Shown one piece after another: positions 23,195 to 33,415 of a stretch of DNA of 64,000 nucleotides (positions are counted from its first letter, which is position 1; each line of letters begins with the position of its first letter). The stretch is from Ustulina deusta. Its lineage: Eukaryota; Ascomycota; Sordariomycetes; Xylariales; Xylariaceae. Position numbers and translations under genes: made by a program. Below the pieces are notes generated by a model that did no database searches, was not told the DNA's origin, and worked only from the letters and a program-made list of their open reading frames with translations. The stretch lies in assembly GCA_023159155.1 (NCBI GenBank), contig JAJNNX010000050.1, forward strand, positions 62,001 to 126,000, in the 5' to 3' direction.

Positions 23195-24291
23195 AAGCTA
23201 TGCCCTACGCGAGCAGTGCCATAAAGATGCTACCATGGTTAATTCGCCGAGTTGGCGTATTATTCCGACAGATGTTGGGATTTATAGGTGGCCTCGGCTG
23301 AGAATTATATCACCCACATTAGTAAGTGCTATTAGAGCTGCCGTGGGACATGAACCAGAGGAACGGACCTCTCCGTTGGAAGCAGGCTCCGTAATGTTCT
23401 GCCCTTCGGGTCGCGTCTAAGAAACACATATGTCATATGTCATCTCCTGCATGTGGAATGGCTACAAATTCAACTGGATTCGATATTCATAATATAGTGA
23501 GGTGTCTAAGTGTTGGGCACCTATGTACTAGTAAAAGCTCTGCATTAACCCTGGGGCATTATGACCGTGCTATATGAGATAGAGCTAGCAAAAAGATTGG
23601 AAGGCTCAGATATTATTAGACTTGATTTCCAAGCAGGTAGTCGAGGTGTGCCCACCAAATCACTGGATATTATTATAGCGAGATCAAAGTATGGCTGCGA
23701 TCCCGACACAGTAATACATCTACTGGCACCAAACCGTCTGAAAACACGAGATGCTATTAGACCCTGCAAAGTCGAATGACAGCAACGACATGACGACCGA
23801 TTTGATGGATAAGAGAGGATGGAAATGTTGCTTTTAGGTGCCGCATCGAGGTTGTGAGCAGACACGACATGCAGACTGGGAAGTTCTCCTGTACGGCATT
23901 CGTTGGAAGAGGAACTGAGGTACCTCAGTGAGCAGCTATGAAGTCTCCCCTAACGTAGCTCACCTACACACAAGGACGAAGATAGGCTTTTGGTCGATTT
24001 GTTTGCAGCAAAGGTCACTAACTGGGGAGTCGCTAAGAAAGTATTTACATCTAAGTTTACGCACCAAGCTGCTGGCTGCTATGTAATGTTGGAGACCAGT
24101 GGGCCCGCATGACTGCCATCACAGCTGTGCGTCCATATCAGCTGTATTGCACGTTGTCAAAGGACTGCTGATCGCGATGATCAAGTGTCTCTGAGTGACA
24201 TCAGGGGTGGTGCTTTTTGCTCTTCATGTTGATATGCAGTAAGAATATACTTAAAACTTTTTCACTTGCTCACTATCCATGTATCATTTAT
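23195..24291. other. Intergenic, no gene seen
   Basis: Short open frames (for example 23561-23779) show no family character. Confidence 0.55.
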
Positions 24292-27003
24292 CTACAAGTG
24301 AGCCCTCCCTTCCAACTTCCTCCTTCTTCTCTCAGCTTTAACGACCTTCTTAAGCCTAACAGCTTCTTCATCGCTCAGCTTCGCATCAACCTTGCTTTCC
24401 GGCGCAGCAGCCTTCTCAAACAGCTGATCGCCCAAGGCATCCGTCAGCCTGAGTACGCGCGTGCTGACCGTGGCGCCGTCGCGTCTATTCTTGCCTTCTC
24501 GTCTACTGGATGCGATGCGCTCAATGAAATCCCACAGCTTGCCGGAGGCGAGCAGCGCGCCCGAGTCAGGATTGCGAGGCGCCCTCCACTCGGAAGAAAG
24601 ACACAGGCGCGGTGGCACCTTGGCATCTTTTGACTTGACTGCGTATATTATGCCCTCTTCTTCGAAGCGCTGGTAGCTGTTCTTGATCGTCTCTCGGTTC
24701 ACGGACTCGAAGTAGCTAAGATCTCCTTGGTGGTACAAAGTCTTGCCGAGCTAAAACATGACGAGTTAGTATTTCGGCCAAGCACTAACCGGGGTGTTGT
24801 CACAGAAACTAACCAGCTGCGCCGTGTTTTGTGCTTGGGCAATCTCGATCCATATCTCTTCCTTCTGGTGAACTGGTGGGGTAAGTCCCATGAGCGACGT
24901 CGCCGCCAGCCAGCTCGATTCGATAAAAGGCCAGATCAGGAAGCAGTAGAAGTCGTAGTTTTCTCGGCCGGCCAACCTCTCCTCGTCAGAGAGCCCGATG
25001 CTGCGTATAGCTCCCTTTTCACATCTCTGTAATTTGATCACTCGGTCGTTCTCAAGTCCAATCAGAGTCTTCTCCAGATTCGCCGCTAAGCCCTCACTCG
25101 GAAATATGAATTCGCCGCGGAAGAGTGACGAGAGGAACAAAACCTGCTCCCGGAGAGCTGTGTACGATATCTCTTGATGCGCTGGACCACCGCCTTGCTT
25201 GACCCTTGTGTACATGCTGACGCTCACCAGGGCCTCCGAGATGAATAGGTGAATCGTCATGTTGCGATAGAAAGAAAGTTGAAATCGATCGACCGCATAA
25301 TACGTCGGCTCGGCCAAGCCTTGGACTTCTCCCACGAGATCTTTGCCAAGCACATCTAGGCTGCGTCTAACAACGTCTACTAAGGGTGCATTTCCAAAGT
25401 GAGCCACGCGGCCCCCTTTAGCGCGCACGCGTGCTATGAGCCATTCAATGCGTCGCAGCAATTCTGCCTTGCCCACGCCGCGGCCTCTCAAAGTAAGGAG
25501 CACGGTGCCGATAAGGGCGGTGGGCATGACCACCGACACATCGTTGATGTCGGAAAGAACCTTATATCCCATTGTTCTCAGTAACTTTTGCTTCAAGACG
25601 GCATTTTCTGGTGTCTTCAAAGTGAGGTCTTCAGTGCCCGGGGATTTATTGAGCTTTGTCAACTGGTCGTCAATGTATTTGCGTAGGCTCCACGGCTCAT
25701 GGAAACGAACATCGACCCTCCCTAGTTTAAGCGACAGGACGGACGACCCGCCGCTGAGGAAGTCGGCCAGATTCTCTTTCTTCTTTGGGACGCCCAAAAG
25801 CTCGGTGACGTAGCCCTCAGTCTCGATGACCTTGTCATACTGCGTGCTCACGGGGCAGATGATGGCATCCTTGACTCGGCCAGATAAGATGCTGTCTAGT
25901 ATAAAGCTCAAAATGCCGAATTTGGGAGGTAACAATTTGCCGGTGCGCGATCGACCACCCTCTATAAAACATTCGAAGTTGTAGCCGCCTTGCAGCATCG
26001 TGTCTATGTAAGCTTGTACAAGAGTGGAATACAGGGTATCATTGCCGAAAGATCTTCGAATCCACATAGCACCTGGAGATGTGAGTACTGGTCCGTGGCC
26101 AGGACGGGTCGGTGGAATGCTCACCAGCATGTTGAAGGAAACTCCCTACTACGGGGAAATTTAGATTATCCCCCGCTACAACAACAGGCAAAGCTAGGCC
26201 CAAACGATAACATATTAACTGCATGGAGACGTAATCGACATGCGAACGATGAGATGGTAAGAATATAATGCTCTGTTTTTTCCTCTCGGCCTCCTCGGCT
26301 ACTTTCCTCAGCCGTAGGACCTCCTCGCTGGAAACATGAATCCCTTCATGAAGCTTTTATTTAGTAAATGAGCCAGGATACTCTGCAAGCGGAAGTGAGG
26401 GTTACACCACTGACCTTGGTGGTAAGCCCGCGTCAGCAGTTGGGTGACCAGATAGTAGGCGCCTCTGATGAAGGTCTTGCTCTCGAACTTGCAGATCATG
26501 TCATCCGTCATCTTGTCGGCAACATCCCGTATTCCGGATTCTATGACAGCCCGTCTATGGGCCCGCTTGATTGCATAGTCCTTGTCGTCTCTCCTCAGCC
26601 AGCCTTCGTTCTCCTCGACTTCCAGGCGCTTGTCGGCCAGCTGGGATATGTGACTTCGTAGTAAGGGCGCGGATACGACCGAGTTCCTCATCTGCTCCGA
26701 GAACCCGGAATAGTAGATGGGACGGCCGATGAAATTGTCGTACGCACGCCAGCCAGTGCCGGACACGTGGAGGGAGACTTCGCGGAGGAATCGCAGGGGC
26801 TCGGAACGAAACCTGGCCGTGTTTTTCATGAGGGCCTCTTCATCGTGATGGTCGGGGCGGCGTGTCTCGACATAACTCCTCGGCTGCAGGGTGATCTGGT
26901 CTCCCAGGATTTGCAGGTCGGGCGCTGAATCGCGCGCTGAATGGTCGTCTTGGGGCATGGTGGCGCGGTTGCGGGACGTAGCTCGGTTCCCAAGTGTTGA
27001 CAA
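24292..27003 (-). CDS. Glycerol-3-phosphate / dihydroxyacetone-phosphate acyltransferase (PlsB/GNPAT type)
   Basis: Exons 26415-27003, 26125-26343, 24814-26072 and 24292-24750 give about 841 residues (826 if Met at 26958 is used). The acyltransferase blocks are clear: HRSHVDY with His228 and Asp233, GAMWIRRSFG, FIEGGRSRTGK, and a Pro block IICPVSTQYDKV. This order is typical of the PlsB/GPAT1/GNPAT branch, not of the yeast Gat1/Gat2 type. The reaction is acylation of glycerol-3-phosphate or DHAP at sn-1, the first step of glycerolipid synthesis. The C terminus is Ala-His-Leu, which fits the relaxed peroxisomal PTS1 pattern, as in mammalian GNPAT (AKL); peroxisomal location is inferred. The first intron was placed so that YHQ-GIHVSSEE reads through. 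Confidence 0.9.
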
Positions 27004-27483
27004 CCTCGAATGAATTCCTCCGGTCTTGGACTATGGTGGCTGTAACATGGCTGGACGCGACTGATGGGGAAGGACGGTCACAAGTGGCTGTCGGATGGCG
27101 CAAGGACGAGGAGTATAGTATAGGCTTGTAGGGTTACCAATTGTAACCCAGCATGATAAAAGAGGCGAAGATAGATAAAGTCAGGTTAACGCGAGAATAC
27201 CGTCGCGAGGGACCTCGGGAACGTCATTTGGTAAAGTACCTAGGTACTTACCTAAGTATCTAATCTCGGTAACCTAGATTCCTACATGTGTGCACTATTA
27301 GGTAAATTAGCTGGGTACCTTGGGCTCTGATCTAGGGATATTTTACCCCACCTAACTAACCATTAGTCTAGTGTGCCTAGCGTACACGAGGGACAGTAGG
27401 AGTTGTCAGGTGGCTAGTAAAGCTCAGCTGAGTTTACTAATAAAGAAATGAAATTAAAGTATAGCGGTTATAAATAGAGGCAA
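27004..27483. other. Intergenic before the foldback element
   Basis: Contains GGTACCTAGGTA-type repeats near 27228-27325 and no gene. Confidence 0.55.
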
Positions 27484-28066
27484 ATGCCTTCGTTTCAACA
27501 AATATTAATAAGTAAAACGTAAGGCTTTTTTATTAATAAAAACTAGAGGCCCCTTTAATTCAGGGGCAAGAAAGCCTTCGTTTTTAAAGGTCTATAGCTG
27601 AAGCCATATTAGCTGACTAAGCTATGCAGACTGGCCAAGCCATATTGGTTGACCTAGCCAATCATATAGACCTACCCATACTAGTTGCCCTAGCCATATT
27701 GGCTAACTAAGCCATACAGACTGACACAGCCATATTGGTTGACCCAGTCATACAGACTGACCTAGCTATACAGACTGACCCAGCTATATAGACTGACCTA
27801 ATAGCTATGTCAACGAACATGGGTAGGTCAGTCTATATGGTTGGGTTAGTATGTATTGGTAGGTTAGTCTGTATGGCTAGGTTAACAAATATAGCCAGGC
27901 CAGTCTGTATAAGTACTTAAGTTAGTCTGTATAGGTAGGTTTGTATAGGTGGCTTGGTTCGTATGGGTGGCTAGGTCAGTCTAGATAGCTTGGGCTAGGG
28001 GGACCTATGACCTATATACCCTAAAAACGAAGGCTTCCTTGCCCCTGCATCAAAGGGGCCTCTAGT
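27484..28066. mobile_element. Foldback (inverted-repeat) element A
   Basis: Inverted arms at 27542-27597 and 28012-28066 begin and end with actagaggcccc / ggggcctctagt and carry gaaagccttcg or its complement. The interior is built of divergent 25-30 bp units containing CATACAGACTGACCTA in the left half and its complement in the right half, meeting at a hairpin centre: a 14-bp perfect inverted pair at 27787-27800 and 27824-27837. An outer motif, atgccttcgtttc, starts at 27484. No coding frame. It is a non-autonomous, MITE-like or foldback element; its superfamily is not evident. Confidence 0.75.
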
Positions 28067-28723
28067 CTAATTATTTTTGTGGCAATATTTATATTAAAAG
28101 CATTCCTAATAGTGTGATAGCTAATATTTTTATAAATTTAAAAAGCATTGATACTATGTAAGACGAATTAAAGATCTAAAGAGCGCGCGTGTTCGTGATT
28201 ATATCAGCAAGGTAACTAGCTCTACATTCGGAGTTTTTATAAACTCTTCGAGATATCCACGGGCAGGTTTTTAATTACCCATCTAACATTAGTTCTAAGA
28301 CGCAACCGCTTCCCGATCGCATGGTGGCCGGCATATATAAACCTTGCGAATCGTGCGCCTTATTATTTAATAAGATACTGCCACGGCACCTATTAAATTC
28401 CAACACAAATAAATAAATCAAAAGCTACACTATGATTAGAAGGGGCGAGGCAGCGTGAAAGAACATATATTCCTAGAACTAACTCTACGGACAAACTAAA
28501 ATCTGGCAAGAAAGGCTGACATAGGTACTGAGCCCTTGTGGCGGTACGCCGTATAAGCCGTGATAGCCTAGATATGCCTTCACTCTGTAAATACAACTCT
28601 TAATCTTTCTCACTACCAGTTCTCACGGGGTGACAATAGATCTTCTAGGAGATCACACGGCTAGATAACAGTATATCAGTCTCTAATAAGTTTATATACA
28701 CGTTGTAGATAGTAGAGAATAAC
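28067..28723. other. AT-rich non-coding stretch
   Basis: Between the foldback element and the stop of the small secreted protein gene. No coding signal seen. Confidence 0.5.
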
Positions 28724-29385
28724 TTACAAGCTTCCGATAGCACAGCTATAATCGCAATTTGTCAGCTTTTTTCCCCTCCTAACCGTATACATTAAAACTA
28801 AACTTACCCGGAGATAGGTAAATAACAGTTGGTATTCTGCTGCTTCACGGATGCCCCGCCGCCGCAGTTGATATTGCAAAAGGTTTGGACACCAACTAGG
28901 TACCATGCTGTTAGAAATCTCAAGTTGAAATCTATGACTGGGAGCAGAGACAACCTACGTGACCCACCGCTGGGAAAGAAAACGTCGATCTCGACCCTGT
29001 TCCAATTCACCCCAGTTGGCGCACTATAGCAACCGCTGGGATCGCCCTGTCCACTGGATATAAACAAATTTTGGTGAGTATTCTAGCATATATAACTAGC
29101 GGGTAGATATACTGACGGCGGAGATCCGTTTGTTGGCCAAGTGTCGGAAGGGTTAGAGTTGTGGTCGCAGCCGAAATTGTCATCTAATTATGCCATTATT
29201 AGCCACTGCAAACTTGAATGAAAAGATAAGTGAGATGTACAAAAACGCCATTGGAAAGTGGCTCTTTTTTCAAGAGGGCTGCTGCTTGCAATCGGGGCAT
29301 ACTCCAGGTCTGTCTCAAGAGGAGATGCAGAGACAGAGGAAATGGCAAGCGCCACGACAGCAGAAGTGCCAAATCTAGTGAGCAT
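28724..29385 (-). CDS. Small secreted cysteine-rich protein with Kex2-type propeptide (effector-like)
   Basis: My model has five short exons: 29241-29385, 29113-29183, 28959-29046, 28808-28907 and 28724-28745, giving about 141 residues. The first exon encodes a signal peptide (MLTRFGTSAVVALAISSVSA), then a propeptide ending in Lys-Arg (SPLEKR-ATFQ), a Kex2 processing site. The mature part of about 95 residues has exactly six cysteines: FGC, SGC, FCNINC (two), TNC and SGC. Each junction has GT-AG ends and keeps frame; the last exon adds only 22 nt. I do not recognise a family. Small size, signal peptide, Kex2 site and even cysteine count are typical of fungal effectors, toxins or antimicrobial proteins, but function is unknown. 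It sits between two foldback elements. A TATA-like box lies about 95 bp upstream. Confidence 0.6.
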
Positions 29386-29478
29386 TGTTAGATGATTGAT
29401 CTCGGGATTTTAATGTAACAAGCAAGAACCGGTTTGGATGGAAAAATAGAATCCTTTTGTTCTTCAGGTTTCCTGAGG

Positions 29479-29488
29479 GTTTATATAC
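29479..29488 (-). promoter_or_regulatory. Putative TATA box of the small secreted protein gene
   Basis: On the minus strand the sequence reads tatataaacc, about 95 bp before the ATG at 29385. Confidence 0.45.
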
Positions 29489-31623
29489 TTTATGACTTGG
29501 AATCTCTCTTTAGTTATTAATATTATCATACATTCTAGCGTGTTATACCACACCGCTGGTAGGTCTGGCTGCTGGTGCTTCTGTCTCCCACACTCTCTCC
29601 GTTTCATTGTACCTGTGCCAAATATGACCACGAGATTGCTTGATTCGATCTAAATGCTATGTTTAACCGGAACGAAGTCGGGGGAGCTATACGCCGTATT
29701 GCTCACATGCAGCATACAAACCGCTTCCAATGCCCGAATGTAAAATTGCCATCACCGCTCTATACTGTAATTTTCCAAGTCCTTACTACAACATAAATCC
29801 CCGGCTTCTCCGTGCCTATCGTGGTAGGTAACCTTGACAACCAGTACGGGTGAAAGTGATGCATAAGTATCAGTGACTTTCCTTTATAAGTAGGCAATGT
29901 GCTTCCAGCTTGTAAGAGCGGTCAGCTAGCGTGACGAGACGAATTATTCCTCGGTTAAGTACTAAAGTAACATGGGTCCATAACCCCTTATTGACGTACC
30001 TGTTGTAAAATGGTGAGATTTATTATTTATTAATAGCCTTTCTCTAGACCCACTGCTACCACAGCTTGTCTGTAGCTAAATCGTTTCGAAGGGTTTTTTT
30101 CTAACGTCGGCTAGAATAAACGTATCCAGTCATAATTTAAGCCCGACCAACCCGTCAACCATGGTCCGATCTATCTTCCCTCGGGCACTATTTAATTCTC
30201 GACTAATCATTTCTTGCATTTCCGTGTGGATAGGCGAGAAAGGTTAGCAAGACGCTCGTATATACGTTATACTCTGGGCTATGTGCCGTCTCGTTCCTAA
30301 TGAAGTGTTCTAATAGTTTAAACCTGTCGTGGAAATTTTCCGGCTAGGTGTGGTTGTTCATATAGTGATGTTGAAATAAGCTGACAACAGTGGATAGCTG
30401 TGACGAACGACCTACTACCAGACCGGGCCGCAGAGCCCGACCAGAAAAGACCTGCCAATATAAACCACCCGATCCCAAATGTGTCATAACTTAGAATCTT
30501 GTACCCTTTTGGATAGGACCATGGCCCAACCGGTTGGCTTTTCGGCTGAACGTGACAATAGCTGCCTTATGTTTAAAACAGAGCTTAAAAGCTATGTATA
30601 TATGCCGCCGCACCTAGTGATCAATGCTATTTCTTTATTATTTCTAGATCATGCCAAGGCGCTAATCTTATAGAAAAAGCCAGACTACCTTAGGAGGATC
30701 AGTAGCAATATGTTGAGTAGTATTTAAGTGTCTTATGCTTACATATTATCTATACTTTATTTCATCTTCTTGGGGCGTGGTTATAATTAAGTCTTTAGTA
30801 GGTGCAATAGTTATTAGTCTTAACTTTGCATAATTTAAGTAGTTCCGGCTATGTCTATATATTTGCAGTGCTATATAGCAACTTTTGAGATTATATATTA
30901 ATAACAAAGTAAACAAGGAAATGTTTGTTGTTTAAGTAGCGGAAGTAATCGCTACTTCACCTATTTACTAGTCGTCGACTATCCATGCAGGTGGTGACCG
31001 CAGAGGTCCAAGCTTATGCAGAAAAATGCAAGAAAACCAAGGTTAAAGTGGGCCAATTCAATACTGTTACCTAACAGGTTCCTCGTGTAGCGGCTCATGC
31101 TCCTCCAATACATGCGTTCAAACCAACCCTCTTGTGCCATAGGTACCTGTTGAGTGAATAGAATATTGGAAACAAGCAGAGATCCTACGAACAATCCATG
31201 ATACCGCCTCGGCTTCCCGATCTAAGAATGATAACACCCATGCTAGGTGACCATTGACACACGAGTTGTGCTGTAAGAACGAATGAAAACAGCGTCTCTA
31301 GCACACTAGCGGTCTTGCACACCAACACTTGTCCCGCATACAGTAGAACTCCGACAAAGGCCCACGTGGCTACGTCATAGATCTGAGGGTTCAAGATGTA
31401 AGAGGTAGCGTGGAAGTGGATGAGACTGGTCTAGGTGGCCCTCATGCTGAAGTAAGAAATTAAGCTTACTCGTGATGCTGATGAAAAGCCTAGAGCAGCT
31501 GAAAATCAAGTCTTTAAGCTCTATGGGGGGATTATACAAACTATTATTGTTTAGAGGGCTGGGTTATCGCTGTTACTATTACAAGAGATGTTATAGTTAT
31601 TCTGAAACTAACTTGTAATACTT
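29489..31623. other. Gene-poor stretch between secreted-protein gene and element B
   Basis: No confident gene. Mostly AT-rich with stops in all frames. The only coding hint is the hydrophobic frames at 30979-31394, listed separately. Confidence 0.5.
30979..31394 (-). pseudogene. Possible remnant of a membrane protein gene
   Basis: Two adjacent minus-strand frames (31185-31394 and 30979-31194) encode hydrophobic stretches such as ATWAFVGVLLYAGQVLV and LGFLAFFCISLDLC. They overlap by 10 bp in different frames; no convincing splice pair joins them, and no start with a signal sequence is seen. I cannot name a family. It may be a decayed gene or chance open frames in an AT-rich repeat-bounded island. 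Confidence 0.2.
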
Positions 31624-32535
31624 AATGCCTTCGTTTTAGTGAATATAATGAGTGGAACGTAAGGCTGTGCCTCCAATACAGTTCCTCTATAGATCCAGTT
31701 ACATTAGTGCAACTAGAGGCCCCTTTGATGAAGGGGCAAGAAAGCCTTCGCTTTTAGGGTCTATAGGTCATAGATCACCCCTAGCCCAAGCTATCTAGAC
31801 TGACCTAGCCACCCATACGAACCAAGCCATCTATACAAACCTACCAATACAGACTAACCTACCCATACATACTGACCCAGCCATACAAACTAACCTACAC
31901 ATATTCGCTGACCTACCCATACAGACTGACCTACCCATATTCGTTGACCTAGCTATACATACTGACCTACCCATAGGTCAGCAAATATAGCTAGGTCAGT
32001 ATGTATGGCTAGGTTAACAAATATGGCCAGGCCAGTCTGTATAGCTAGGTCAGTTCGTATAGGTAGGTCAGCCAATATAGCTACGTCAGCCAAGAAAGCC
32101 AAGTCAGTCAGTATAGGTAGGTCGGTCAGCATGGGTAGGTCGGTCAATTTGCCCTGGTCAGCTCATATAGCCAGGCCAGTCTGTATAGGTAGGTCAGTAT
32201 GTATGGGTAGTTCGGTATGTATGGGTAGGTTAGTCTGTCTGTATGGGTAGGTCAGCCTGTATAGCTAGGAGCCCGCGTATAGCTGCGTATAGCCGCGTGC
32301 ATGTGATATAAGCCGAGAACGCGGGGGTTCCAAAATAGGTATAGCATAGGATTAAAAACATCCTAATTGGGCGCCTAGAAACCTTTGGTTGAACTTCTTT
32401 TTTTACTGATAAGAAAGCCTTTCGTTCTACGTCTCATTACATTCGTTAAAACGAAGGCAACCTTTTTTACCGATAAAAAAGCCTTACAAAAAAGTCGTAC
32501 GTTCCACTCATTAACATTCGTGAAAACGAAGGCAT
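31622..32535. mobile_element. Foldback (inverted-repeat) element B
   Basis: Outer terminal inverted repeats of about 40 bp lie at 31624-31665 and 32496-32534 (tgccttcgttttagtgaata and complement, with agtggaacgta). The left inner arm (31712-31768) is the same actagaggccccttt motif as element A. The left half (31712 to about 31975) matches the reverse complement of the right half of element A. The hairpin centre is at 31958-31969 / 31992-32003. The right terminus is duplicated: a second related end lies at 32411-32461. The inner right arm (ggggcctctagt) is missing, replaced by a tatagc/gcgtatag stretch near 32265-32300. No coding frame. Confidence 0.75.
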
Positions 32536-32740
32536 ACCTATTTTAGGCCTTACAATATGATTGGTTAATATACCCTTGTTTTACTAGCGAACTCGCCAAG
32601 CTTTACTAGCGACCTGCCGCCTCGGACAGTAGGCTGCCCCAACTTTTTGCCTTCTTTCTCCCAAAAATCATCCAGTCAATCTTGTCTGCGAGAGCACTGA
32701 TGAGATATTCCGCCGCTTCGGGATTGCGCCGCATGCCGAC
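32536..32740. other. Short 5' region of POP4
   Basis: About 205 bp separate the end of element B from the POP4 start codon, so the POP4 promoter is next to or partly within element-derived DNA. Confidence 0.5.
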
Positions 32741-33415
32741 ATGCCACCAAAAGACGATACCCCGTCGCTGACGCTCGACCTGCTGCGTCGAGCCCACAGT
32801 CCAGACAGCGCCAATCGAATCTACTCGGACAAAATCCAACATCGGCCCCTCTTCCTCAAGCCGAACTCTCCGCCGCCCTCGACTGCACGCGATACCAGAC
32901 GCGCCGCCCGCCGCGAGAAGGAGAAACGCGCCAAGGCACTGAAGCCAAAGCCTCTGTCTGCCCGCGAGCGCCGCAAGCTCCAGCTCTACCGCCTCCCCGA
33001 AGAGGGGCGAAGTTATTCCATCTTTGCGCCTCTACACAGCCTCTGGGTCGGCTACGTCCGTGAAATACTGGGCAGTGACCTCTATAATGGGGGTCAGGGG
33101 GCCGCCGCTAAGCTGAGCGTCGCCGACTTCCACGGCGCCGAGGTCGAGGTCTCACGGAGCCGGTGCCCCAGCCGCGTTGGAGTCCGGGGCATCGTCGTCA
33201 AGGACTCGCGCTTCACGTTCGAGATCATCACTCGACAGAACCAGATCAAGACTCTGCCGAAAGAAGGCACCATGTTTCGCGTTCACGTCCCGGCGCCAGA
33301 CGCCGCCCCGGATCAGAAACCGTTCTGCTTCGAGATTCATGGCGATCAGTTTCAGCATCGGTCTAGCGATCGCGCAAACAAGAAGTTCAAAAATCACTTC
33401 TTGAAGAAACTGTGA
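32741..33415 (+). CDS. POP4: RNase P/MRP protein subunit POP4 (Rpp29)
   Basis: Intronless, 224 residues. The C-terminal half is the Rpp29/UPF0086 Sm-like barrel: LHSLWVGYVREILG, a segment LSVADFHGAEVEVSRSRCPSRVG, then VRGIVVKDSRFTFEIITR and KTLPKEGTMFRVHVP, and the final FEIHGDQFQHRSSDRANKKFK. The N-terminal part (about residues 45-85) is strongly basic (RRAARREKEKRAKALKPKP), as in other fungal homologues. The protein is part of nuclear RNase P, which trims tRNA 5' ends, and RNase MRP, which acts on pre-rRNA. Start: the Met opens directly after the 5' region and gives the usual length. Confidence 0.95.
   Translation: MPPKDDTPSLTLDLLRRAHSPDSANRIYSDKIQHRPLFLKPNSPPPSTARDTRRAARREKEKRAKALKPKPLSARERRKLQLYRLPEEGRSYSIFAPLHSLWVGYVREILGSDLYNGGQGAAAKLSVADFHGAEVEVSRSRCPSRVGVRGIVVKDSRFTFEIITRQNQIKTLPKEGTMFRVHVPAPDAAPDQKPFCFEIHGDQFQHRSSDRANKKFKNHFLKKL

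Noticed and set aside
27542..28066. Regularly spaced short repeats reminiscent of a CRISPR array
   Set aside because: Units are divergent, switch orientation at a centre and lie in a eukaryotic genome; a foldback element explains them better.
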